Assembly (NCBI GenBank): GCA_964342585.1
Contig: CAYFHK010000079.1
Location: 1 to 12,247, forward strand
Direction of reading: 5' to 3'
DNA: 12,247 nt
Origin: Parvularcula sp964342585
Lineage (GTDB): Bacteria > Pseudomonadota > Alphaproteobacteria > Caulobacterales > Parvularculaceae
A program made the position numbers and the translations under genes. Positions 7,406-12,247 of this stretch are shown one piece after another. The notes under the pieces are model-generated. The model had not been told where the DNA came from, made no database searches, and saw only the letters and a list, made by a program, of their open reading frames with translations. Position 1 is the stretch's first letter. Every line of letters begins with the position of its first letter.

Positions 7406-8226
7406 GCGGATGGCGTAATGCTTCTTTCGAGAAAGGCAATCGCCTCAGCGGAATCTTCTGGGCGATGCCCGAACCAAGCCGCGAAGGAGGGGACCGCTTG
7501 ATGCACCAGCATGGGTACGCCGCCCACTGCGCTCAGCCCTTTGTCGTGGGCGGCGCGGAGCAGCGCTGTTTCGAGGGGGGTCGTCACGATATCAATGACC
7601 CGTGCGGCGTCGGGCAGGGCATGAATGTCGATCTCGAGGGCAGGTTGGCCCTTCATCCCCAAACTCGTTGCATTCACCAGCACGTTGATATCGTCGAGGC
7701 CCTCGCTCCGCGCCGCCCAGTCGATCACGACGGCCGGATCAAAGCGCGCCGCCAAGGCGTCCGCACGGTCGCGGCTGCGATTGGCGATTTCTATCCGGCC
7801 CGCGCCAAGGTCGCGCAAGGCAACAACAATCGCCGGCGCCGCCCCGCCAGCGCCGAGCACGCGCGCTTTAAAACCAGGGGAGGGACAGCCGACCTGCTGC
7901 AGCGATTGGGCAAAGCCGTAGGCATCCGTATTGTCCGCATGGATACCATCTTCGCGGAAGACCAACAAATTGGCTGCCCCGATTTGTCGAGCTGTATCAC
8001 TGACATGATCAGCGAGGGCGAGGGCATCGCCTTTGAACGGGATGGTCACGTTCAGCCCCAGCCAGCCCTCTGCGCGCAGCTGGTGGACGATTTGGCGAAA
8101 TCGGTCGGGGCTCTCCCCATCAATCGCCGTATATTCAGCATCGAGACCATAGGCTTCGATCCATCGCCCGTGCAGCTTTGGCGATAGGCTATGGCCAATA
8201 GGGTGCCCGATGACGCCTGCTCGCAT
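7402..8226 (-). CDS. aroE: shikimate dehydrogenase (NADP+)
   Basis: 274 residues from ATG 8226. It reduces 3-dehydroshikimate to shikimate with NADPH in aromatic amino acid synthesis. The N-terminal substrate domain starts with GVIGHPIGHSLSP (shikimate-binding serines). NVTIPFK ends in catalytic Lys65, and NTDAYG holds catalytic Asp101. The Rossmann domain has LGAGGAAPA at 124-132 and ANRSRDRA, which resembles the NRTxxR NADP-specific loop. VGGVPMLVHQA near 234-244 is the usual C-terminal substrate motif. In-frame GTG codons at 8232 and 8235 are alternatives. The one at 8232 overlaps the maf stop as GTGA, which would preserve coupling, but the family consensus begins at about MRAGVIG. Confidence 0.95.
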   Translation of the reverse strand: MRAGVIGHPIGHSLSPKLHGRWIEAYGLDAEYTAIDGESPDRFRQIVHQLRAEGWLGLNVTIPFKGDALALADHVSDTARQIGAANLLVFREDGIHADNTDAYGFAQSLQQVGCPSPGFKARVLGAGGAAPAIVVALRDLGAGRIEIANRSRDRADALAARFDPAVVIDWAARSEGLDDINVLVNATSLGMKGQPALEIDIHALPDAARVIDIVTTPLETALLRAAHDKGLSAVGGVPMLVHQAVPSFAAWFGHRPEDSAEAIAFLERSITPSA

Positions 8227-8228
8227 GG

Positions 8229-8822
8229 TCACCACGGCAAGGCGCCTCGAGCCCGCAATTCCGTGAGGAGAGGCAGAAGGGAAAGACCGAGGATGGTAAA
8301 ATAGTCACCATCGATTGCGCTGAAGAGGCGGACGCCCCGGCCCTCCAATTCATACGCACCCACGGTTCCCAACACGCGTTCGCCCACGCTCTCGAGGTAG
8401 GCATCGATTTCATCGCGCCGACATTCTCGCATCGTCAGTGTGGCGGATGATTGATGCCGCCAAACGATCTCACCAGCTTTGGCCAGCACAAGGCCGCCGC
8501 GCAAATAATGGGATTTGCCCACCATTGCGTGCAGCCGCTCCGCCGCCTCAACGATGGATGTCGGCTTGTCATAAAGCTGGCCATCGAATTCGAGCACTTG
8601 GTCACCGCCGATGACCAGGGCATCCAGCGGCGCGTCGACCGCGAGCGCTTTTGCCTCGGCGAGGATCAATGCGACCTCGGATGGGGTTCTCCCCGCTGAG
8701 AGTTCCCGCTTTTTAATGACAGCCTCATCGACATCGCTGCCCACAGCCTCAAAGCTGATGCCAGCGCCAGATAAGAGGGCGCGGCGCGAGGGGCTTTTTG
8801 AGGCGAGGATGAGCGGGGTCAT
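8229..8822 (-). CDS. maf: Maf-family nucleoside triphosphate pyrophosphatase
   Basis: 197 residues. Maf enzymes hydrolyse non-canonical or selected NTPs to NMP and pyrophosphate (house-cleaning). The signature LASKSPSRRALL is at 6-17, GGDQV with Asp74 at 72-76 supplies the catalytic acidic residue, and DKP at 85-87 holds the conserved lysine. GTVGAYELEGRG and IDGDYFTILGL match the C-terminal half of alphaproteobacterial Maf proteins. The GGDQV form is nearer to the YceF type (GSDQV, 7-methyl-GTP) than to the YhdE type (SADT, dTTP/UTP), but substrate choice is inference. ATG 8822 overlaps the ppsR stop by four bases. Confidence 0.93.
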   Translation of the reverse strand: MTPLILASKSPSRRALLSGAGISFEAVGSDVDEAVIKKRELSAGRTPSEVALILAEAKALAVDAPLDALVIGGDQVLEFDGQLYDKPTSIVEAAERLHAMVGKSHYLRGGLVLAKAGEIVWRHQSSATLTMRECRRDEIDAYLESVGERVLGTVGAYELEGRGVRLFSAIDGDYFTILGLSLLPLLTELRARGALPW

Positions 8823-9688
8823 GTGTCCACCGTGGTGCCGCCACGGCGCGCCGAGAGAAGGGTGAGAATTTTCGCCGCCGTTTCTTCGACCGACTTTTTG
8901 GTGACGTCGATCATCGGCCAGCCATTCGCCACGAAGTATCGCTTTGCCTGGGTCATTTCTTCCCGCACGCGGTTCTCGTCAGAATAATCTTGGCTCGTAT
9001 GATCGGCAGCGAGGTTGGCAAGGCGCGCCGCGCGGATTTGAGACAATCGCTGTGGCGAAGCGGTGAGGCCGACAACCAGCGGCTTACGCAATCGCGTCAA
9101 TTCCTCAGGGGGCGCCCTGTCCGGCACCAGCGGCACGTTCGCCGCCTTCACGCCGCGGTGCGCGAGATACATGCATGTCGGGGTTTTCGAGGTGCGGCTG
9201 ACGCCCACCAGCACGACTTCAGCGGACTCAAGATCCCATGTCAGCTGTCCATCATCATGGGCGAGGGTATAGTCGATGGCATTGATGCGCCGGAAATACT
9301 CCTCATCCAGGTCATACTGCGCGCCCGCCCTCATGGTCTGTTCAAGCCCAAGATAGTTCGCAAACGCATTGAGAAGGGGATCCAGAACCGGGATCGCTGG
9401 CACTTGCAGCTCCGCGCACTTCACTTCCAAGCGTCGCCGCATGCCGGGGTCGACAATGGTGAACATCACCAGCCCCGGTGCCTGTTCGATCCGTGCGAGA
9501 ACTTTATCGAGCTGCGTATGGCTGCGCACCAATGACGCTACATGCTCTAAAGGTTTGGCGTTTTCGAAGCGGGCCGCCGTCGATTTGAGCACCGTGCTGA
9601 GGGTTTCGCCGGTGCTATCGGATACGAGATGAACGTGAAACCACGTTGTCGCCTTTTGCGGCGGCCGTGCTGGCACGGAGTCGCTCAC
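8819..9688 (-). CDS. ppsR: pyruvate phosphate dikinase / PEP synthase regulatory protein (DUF299)
   Basis: 289 residues. It is a bifunctional kinase/phosphorylase that switches PEP synthase or pyruvate phosphate dikinase off and on using ADP and phosphate, controlling gluconeogenic PEP supply. FHVHLVSDSTGET at 17-29 is the family opening. The P-loop GVSRTSKT is at 162-169. FVANGWPMIDVTKKSVEETAA is the usual C-terminal block; lengths of 270-290 are normal. An upstream extension to 9769 is open, but its 27 residues (WPWGF..RRRRR) do not resemble the family. GTG 9688 has a near-perfect Shine-Dalgarno GGAAGGA nine bases upstream, so I chose it. It is first in the five-gene operon. RP001, the gene next to the origin in Rickettsia and Caulobacter, belongs to this family as far as I recall. 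Confidence 0.93.
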   Translation of the reverse strand: MSDSVPARPPQKATTWFHVHLVSDSTGETLSTVLKSTAARFENAKPLEHVASLVRSHTQLDKVLARIEQAPGLVMFTIVDPGMRRRLEVKCAELQVPAIPVLDPLLNAFANYLGLEQTMRAGAQYDLDEEYFRRINAIDYTLAHDDGQLTWDLESAEVVLVGVSRTSKTPTCMYLAHRGVKAANVPLVPDRAPPEELTRLRKPLVVGLTASPQRLSQIRAARLANLAADHTSQDYSDENRVREEMTQAKRYFVANGWPMIDVTKKSVEETAAKILTLLSARRGGTTVDT

Positions 9689-9697
9689 TTGCCCATA

Positions 9698-9704
9698 TCC
9701 TTCC
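9698..9704 (-). promoter_or_regulatory. ribosome binding site fixing the GTG start of ppsR
   Basis: On the minus strand this reads GGAAGGA, nine bases ahead of GTG 9688. It rules in favour of the 289-residue form over the 316-residue open frame. Confidence 0.8.
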
Positions 9705-9734
9705 GCGGTGGTGCCGTTCCGTCGCCTGCGCCTT

Positions 9735-9758
9735 GTGGGTTTGTCAAGAAACCCCCAC
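9735..9758. repeat. inverted repeat in the ppsR side of the origin gap
   Basis: GTGGGTTT (9735-9742), six-base loop, then AAACCCCCAC (9749-9758). The arms pair apart from two extra C bases. Transcribed towards ppsR it would form a leader hairpin, or it may be a structural element of the origin. A TTGACA on the minus strand (9742-9747) lies inside it, but no good -10 follows at normal spacing. Confidence 0.4.
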
Positions 9759-9842
9759 GGCCATCCCAAGTCATACCGGCAAAACGTTTTCCAAACGCGG
9801 CAACGGTGAACAACTTCTTAATAGGGCGAGTCACTTTCGAAA

Positions 9843-9851
9843 TGATCCACG
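9843..9851 (+). promoter_or_regulatory. DnaA box, Caulobacter G-box-like
   Basis: TGATCCACG matches TGATCCACA at eight of nine positions and the general box TTATCCACA at seven of nine. It is the leftmost DnaA-like site of the cluster in the probable origin. Confidence 0.55.
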
Positions 9852-9893
9852 GTATGGCTAAACGACCTCGGCACCGAACCGGTGTGAGCACTA

Positions 9894-9902
9894 TGTGCGT
9901 AA
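9894..9902 (-). promoter_or_regulatory. DnaA box candidate
   Basis: The minus strand reads TTACGCACA, one mismatch from TTATNCACA (C for T at position 4). It lies four bases left of the TGGGGA hexamer. Confidence 0.5.
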
Positions 9903-9905
9903 CTG

Positions 9906-9911
9906 TGGGGA
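9906..9911 (-). promoter_or_regulatory. W-box-like weak DnaA site
   Basis: TGGGGA on the plus strand is TCCCCA on the minus strand, the hexamer I recall for weak DnaA sites in the Caulobacter origin. A second copy lies at 9943-9948 on the other strand. Confidence 0.4.
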
Positions 9912-9913
9912 TA

Positions 9914-9958
9914 CGGTGGAAAACGGCAAATTCGACACGTTGTCCCCATTTTCCACCG
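9914..9958. repeat. perfect 10-bp inverted repeat made of DnaA-like boxes
   Basis: CGGTGGAAAA (9914-9923) and TTTTCCACCG (9949-9958) are exact reverse complements separated by 25 bases. Each arm holds TTTTCCACC in one orientation, eight of nine matches to TTWTNCACA. It could be a pair of facing DnaA sites, or another dimeric factor's site. Confidence 0.6.
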
Positions 9959-9965
9959 CTATAAG
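9940..9965 (+). promoter_or_regulatory. candidate hemE promoter (Caulobacter-type sigma factor)
   Basis: TTGTCCC (9940-9946) and GCTATAAG (9958-9965) are 11 bases apart. This fits the Caulobacter housekeeping pattern as I recall it (TTGACGS, 10-14 bases, GCTANAWC): five of seven and seven of eight matches. Transcription would start near 9972, about 25 bases before the hemE start. It overlaps a W-box-like and a DnaA-like site. Confidence 0.42.
9943..9948 (+). promoter_or_regulatory. W-box-like weak DnaA site
   Basis: TCCCCA, directly joined to the DnaA-like TTTTCCACC (9949-9957) and inside the candidate hemE promoter, so DnaA bound here could affect hemE transcription. Confidence 0.4.
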
Positions 9966-9984
9966 AGTCCTACCAACATATTAA

Positions 9985-9990
9985 GAAGGG
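9985..9990 (+). promoter_or_regulatory. ribosome binding site fixing the TTG start of hemE
   Basis: GAAGGG, with AAGG ending eight bases before TTG 9998. There is no in-frame ATG nearby, and the protein reads in family register from this TTG. Confidence 0.75.
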
Positions 9991-9997
9991 ATAGGTT

Positions 9998-11038
9998 TTG
10001 CCCGAAGCGCCAGTTGACCGTTCATTTCTCCGTGTGCTCGGCGGGGAAGCGATTTCACCTCCACCCATCTGGTTCATGCGGCAGGCGGGGCGCTACCTTC
10101 CAGAATACCGAGCGCTTCGTGCGGAAGCAGGGTCATTCCTCGATCTTTGTTATAATCCCGATTTTGCAACGGAAGTCACGCTTCAGCCCATTCGGCGGTT
10201 CGATCTGGATGCGGCCATCCTTTTTGCCGACATCTTGTTGATCCCGCACGCGCTGGGGCAAAAGCTGTGGTTTGAACCGGGCGAGGGGCCAAAGCTCGAG
10301 CCGACCTTTTCGCCCGATATGCTCGATGCCTTTGCGGCAGCGGATATCGATCAAACCCTGGCGCCGATTCATGAGACGGTCTCGCAGGTCCGCGCGGCTC
10401 TTCCAAAAGAGAAAGCCCTCATCGGCTTTGCGGGGGCCCCTTGGACCGTCGCGACATACATGCTGGCCGGCGGGAGTACCAAGGACCCATCAGCCCTCCG
10501 CACGGCCGCCTATGAGGATCCTGCAGCGTTCGATGCGCTGATTGGCCAACTCGTGGACGCGACCGCGCACTACCTCATTCGCCAAGCCGAGGCGGGCGCC
10601 GATGCGCTCCAAATTTTCGACAGCTGGGCGACGGGCCTGCCGGAGGCGTTCTTCGATCGATACTGCGTGGCCCCCGTGATCGACATCGCCAAGCGGGTAC
10701 ATGAAGCGGTCGGCCCCATCCCCATTATCGGGTTCCCGCGGGGTGCCGGACCAGCTTATCCGAAGGTGGCGCAAAGCGATGAGATCGCGGCAGTCTCGAT
10801 CGACACGGGGATGCCCTGGGCTTTCGCGCGGGAGACCTTGAGCCCTCACGGTGCCGTGCAAGGCGGTCTTGATCCGCTTCTCGTGGTGCAGGGCGGCCAG
10901 CCTATGCTGGATGCGGCAAGCGCACTGCTTGAAACGTTCGATGGCGCGCCGTTCATTTTCAATCTCGGCCATGGTTTCACACCCCAAACCCCGCCGGAAA
11001 ACGTTGCCGCACTGGTCGAGCACATCCGAGCACGGTAG
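9998..11038 (+). CDS. hemE: uroporphyrinogen decarboxylase
   Basis: 346 residues, normal length. It removes four acetate carboxyls from uroporphyrinogen III to give coproporphyrinogen III in haem synthesis (cytoplasm, no cofactor). IWFMRQAGRYLPEYR at 24-38 is signature 1 with the substrate-binding arginines. ILFADIL at 74-80 holds the conserved active-site Asp78. GFAGAPWTVATYML at 143-156 is signature 2 with Tyr154. FNLGHGFTP at 321-329 carries the conserved His325. The start is TTG, chosen for the Shine-Dalgarno at 9985-9990. The gene is rightward and divergent from ppsR across the probable origin. The hemJ start lies 9 bases after its stop, so two haem enzymes are co-expressed. Confidence 0.97.
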   Translation: MPEAPVDRSFLRVLGGEAISPPPIWFMRQAGRYLPEYRALRAEAGSFLDLCYNPDFATEVTLQPIRRFDLDAAILFADILLIPHALGQKLWFEPGEGPKLEPTFSPDMLDAFAAADIDQTLAPIHETVSQVRAALPKEKALIGFAGAPWTVATYMLAGGSTKDPSALRTAAYEDPAAFDALIGQLVDATAHYLIRQAEAGADALQIFDSWATGLPEAFFDRYCVAPVIDIAKRVHEAVGPIPIIGFPRGAGPAYPKVAQSDEIAAVSIDTGMPWAFARETLSPHGAVQGGLDPLLVVQGGQPMLDAASALLETFDGAPFIFNLGHGFTPQTPPENVAALVEHIRAR

Positions 11039-11047
11039 GGCTGAGAG

Positions 11048-11488
11048 ATGGTTGCGCTGCTTTATCCTTGGGTGAAGGCCCTACATCTTCTAGCGGTGAT
11101 CGCGCTTTATTGCGGGCTGATGTATTTGCCGCGGCTCTTCGTGAATCACTTCCAAGCGGAGAAGGGCGGGGAGGCCGATACCATGCTGAGCGGCATGGAA
11201 CGGCGCTTGTTCAAAGGGATCTGTAACCCGTCCCTCGTGGCGGTTTGGGTTTTGGGCTTGGTGTTGATCGGGATGATGCCGGCTTATGCGGCGCAGCCCT
11301 GGTTCATCATAAAATTCATTGCCGTTATCGCAGTCTCTGGGATTCACGGATTTTACGGCAAGGCGGTGAAGCAGTTCTCCGCCGGTGAAAGGCCGCGCAC
11401 CGAGAAATTCTGGCGCATCATGAATGAGGTGCCGTTTTTATTGCTCGTCCTCATCGTCGTGATGGTGATTGTGAAACCGTTTCTTTGA
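11048..11488 (+). CDS. hemJ: HemJ protoporphyrinogen oxidase (UPF0093, CopD-like membrane protein)
   Basis: 146 residues with four hydrophobic segments (about 9-30, 62-80, 85-104, 124-143). HemJ oxidises protoporphyrinogen IX to protoporphyrin IX in bacteria lacking HemY or HemG. Family features: WVKALH at 8-13 with conserved His13, YLPRLFV at 26-32, MERRLFK at 50-56, FIIKF with Lys89, GIHGF with His100, and the ending FWRIMNEVPFLLLVLIVVMV..KPF. TAGGG at 11036-11040, seven bases before ATG 11048, serves as ribosome binding site and includes the hemE stop, which suggests coupling. Pairing with hemE fits its role two steps later in the same pathway. Confidence 0.94.
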   Translation: MVALLYPWVKALHLLAVIALYCGLMYLPRLFVNHFQAEKGGEADTMLSGMERRLFKGICNPSLVAVWVLGLVLIGMMPAYAAQPWFIIKFIAVIAVSGIHGFYGKAVKQFSAGERPRTEKFWRIMNEVPFLLLVLIVVMVIVKPFL

Positions 11489-11629
11489 TTTGGTGTCGGG
11501 ATTGACCGGCGGCTAATTCCGGCCTACGAGAGGAGTGCTGATAGTCATCAGTCCTTCCCTCCCTCTTGCGTTTGTGCGTCCCCACCGTTTCGGGTTGATA
11601 GCTCAATCTGCACCACAGCATTTCTTGCG
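11489..11629 (+). promoter_or_regulatory. structured leader region ahead of rho
   Basis: 141 bases without a gene. An outer stem can form between ACG-AGAGG (11526-11533) and CCTCT-CGT (11562-11566 and 11569-11571, two bulged bases). An inner perfect hairpin is CTGAT / ATCAG (11538-11542 / 11547-11551) with a four-base loop. A pyrimidine tract (11552-11567) lies between. A weaker hairpin is at 11508-11524 with no T run. No clear Shine-Dalgarno precedes the rho ATG. Rho represses its own synthesis through its leader in E. coli; whether this leader does the same is inference. Confidence 0.4.
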
Positions 11630-12247
11630 ATGAATTTACCAGATCAGATCACCCTTGATGAGCTCAAGGAAAAGACGCCCCAAGACCTTGTGTCCTTTGC
11701 CGAGGAGGTCGGGGTCGAAAACGCGTCGGCGCTGCGGAAGCAGGACCTTTTGTTCGCCACGCTGAAGGAGCTGGCAGAGGAAGATGTCGAGATCATCGGC
11801 TCGGGTGTGTTGGAAATTTTGCCCGACGGCTTTGGCTTTCTCCGATCACCAGACGCGAACTATCTCGCGGGCCCTGACGACATTTATTGCTCGCCGCAGC
11901 AGATCCGGAAATTCACGCTGAAAACCGGCGATACGGTTTCGGGCGAGATTCGCAGCCCGAAAGACGGTGAGCGCTACTTTGCGCTAACCAAAGTCAATAC
12001 GATCAATTTCGAAACGCCGGACAATGCGCGCCATAAGGTGCACTTTGATAACCTGACCCCGCTTTACCCTGAGCAACGCCTGAAAATGGAATTGGTCGGG
12101 AAAGAGGGCAAAGACCTTTCTGCTCGCGTGATTGATATCGTGGCGCCGATCGGGAAAGGCCAACGCTGCTTGATCGTGGCGCCGCCGCGGACGGGTAAAA
12201 CGGTTCTTTTGCAGAATATTGCGCACGCCATCACGTCCAATCACCCT
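11630..12247 (+). CDS. rho: transcription termination factor Rho (5' part, runs off the window)
   Basis: The first 206 residues of about 420. Rho is the hexameric RNA helicase that ends transcription of untranslated RNA. The Rho N-terminal helical domain covers about 1-45. The cold-shock-like RNA-binding domain follows, with DGFGFLRSPDANYLAGPDDIY at 66-86 and GERYFALTKVN. The ATPase domain begins with DIVAPIGKGQR and a P-loop PPRTGKT at 185-191. The usual Gly in GQRGLIV is Cys180 here. ATG 11630 gives the standard alphaproteobacterial start. No other start codon lies in frame in the leader, and the Shine-Dalgarno is poor. It is read in the same direction as hemE and hemJ. Confidence 0.96.
   Translation, partial: MNLPDQITLDELKEKTPQDLVSFAEEVGVENASALRKQDLLFATLKELAEEDVEIIGSGVLEILPDGFGFLRSPDANYLAGPDDIYCSPQQIRKFTLKTGDTVSGEIRSPKDGERYFALTKVNTINFETPDNARHKVHFDNLTPLYPEQRLKMELVGKEGKDLSARVIDIVAPIGKGQRCLIVAPPRTGKTVLLQNIAHAITSNHP

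Larger units (their letters stand above)
9689..9997. other. oriC: probable chromosomal replication origin (oriC) between ppsR and hemE
   Basis: This 309-base divergent gap holds no gene. In Caulobacter crescentus and Rickettsia the origin lies between hemE and RP001, and the same gene pair flanks this gap. Seen directly: TGATCCACG at 9843-9851, TTACGCACA on the minus strand at 9894-9902, hexamers TGGGGA (9906-9911) and TCCCCA (9943-9948), and the pair GGTGGAAAA / TTTTCCACC (9915-9923 / 9949-9957). All fall within about 115 bases. AT-richer stretches at about 9810-9848 and 9961-9997 could unwind. From memory, Caulobacter DnaA uses G-boxes (TGATCCACA) and weak W-boxes (TCCCCA), both nearly or exactly matched here. 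I found no TTAA-N7-TTAA CtrA site, and only two GANTC sites (9828-9832, 9965-9969), about what chance predicts. Confidence 0.72.

Noticed and set aside
7465..8187. Long open frame of 240 codons on the plus strand opposite aroE
   Set aside because: It is a mirror of a complete, motif-bearing aroE in GC-rich DNA; the translation has low-complexity Arg/Gln-rich stretches and resembles no family.
8990..9535. Open frame of 181 codons opposite ppsR
   Set aside because: Antisense shadow of a well-supported DUF299 gene, with no ribosome binding site or recognisable domain.
9742..9747. Perfect TTGACA on the minus strand ahead of ppsR
   Set aside because: At 16-18 bases of spacing only GC-rich DNA follows, so no believable -10 element; it also falls in an inverted repeat. 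Kept as a note, not a promoter call.
9689..9769. N-terminal extension of ppsR to 9769
   Set aside because: The extra 27 residues do not fit the family, and the GTG at 9688 has a near-ideal Shine-Dalgarno.
9689..9997. CtrA sites (TTAA-N7-TTAA) and enrichment of GANTC methylation sites in the origin gap
   Set aside because: The two TTAA tetramers (9818, 9981) have no partner at the right spacing, and two GANTC sites in 309 bases is about the chance number.
1..12247. CRISPR arrays, tRNA/rRNA genes, insertion sequences or phage genes
   Set aside because: Reading both strands, I found no regularly spaced repeats, cloverleaf-like runs, transposase motifs or long terminal repeats.

Overview
The window looks like a chromosomal segment of an alphaproteobacterium, probably one with a Caulobacter-like origin region. 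Three things support this: the conserved order dnaQ-coaE-aroE-maf-ppsR / hemE-hemJ-rho, a HemJ-type protoporphyrinogen oxidase, and a DUF1674 (SdhAF4-type) protein. Base composition is fairly high in G+C, and codon use looks uniform throughout. I see no insertion sequence, phage gene, CRISPR array, tRNA or rRNA.

Left part (1-6080, + strand). A small succinate dehydrogenase assembly factor (28-294) is followed by a tight four-gene surface-polysaccharide block. It encodes a WecG/TagA/CpsF glycosyltransferase with an extra C-terminal domain that reads like STAS (397-1554), a 797-residue TPR lipoprotein of PrsT type (1569-3962), an ExeA/XrtA-associated AAA ATPase (4059-4880) and a membrane-anchored family 2 glycosyltransferase (4890-6080). 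Known exosortase-A exopolysaccharide loci carry relatives of several of these genes. No exosortase, polymerase or flippase is present here, so this is either a satellite or a minimal version of such a locus.

Middle part (6081-9688, - strand). Five housekeeping genes form one compact operon read leftwards: ppsR, maf, aroE, coaE, dnaQ. Start and stop codons overlap by four bases or are a few bases apart at every junction. dnaQ meets the glycosyltransferase gene tail to tail with no base between the two stop codons.

Right part (9689-12247). A 309-base divergent gap separates ppsR from hemE. This is the position of the chromosomal origin in Caulobacter and Rickettsia (hemE / RP001). The gap holds a cluster of DnaA-box-like sites, including one close to the Caulobacter 'G-box' and two 'W-box' hexamers, plus a 10-bp inverted repeat and AT-rich DNA before hemE. 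I read it as a probable oriC. To its right lie hemE (TTG start), hemJ, a 141-base structured leader and the first 206 codons of rho, which runs off the window.

If oriC is here, the two housekeeping gene sets run away from it, in the direction of fork movement, while the polysaccharide block runs towards it, head-on to the fork. The most noteworthy items are the probable origin, the glycosyltransferase-STAS fusion with degenerate family motifs, and the exosortase-like gene set without an exosortase.
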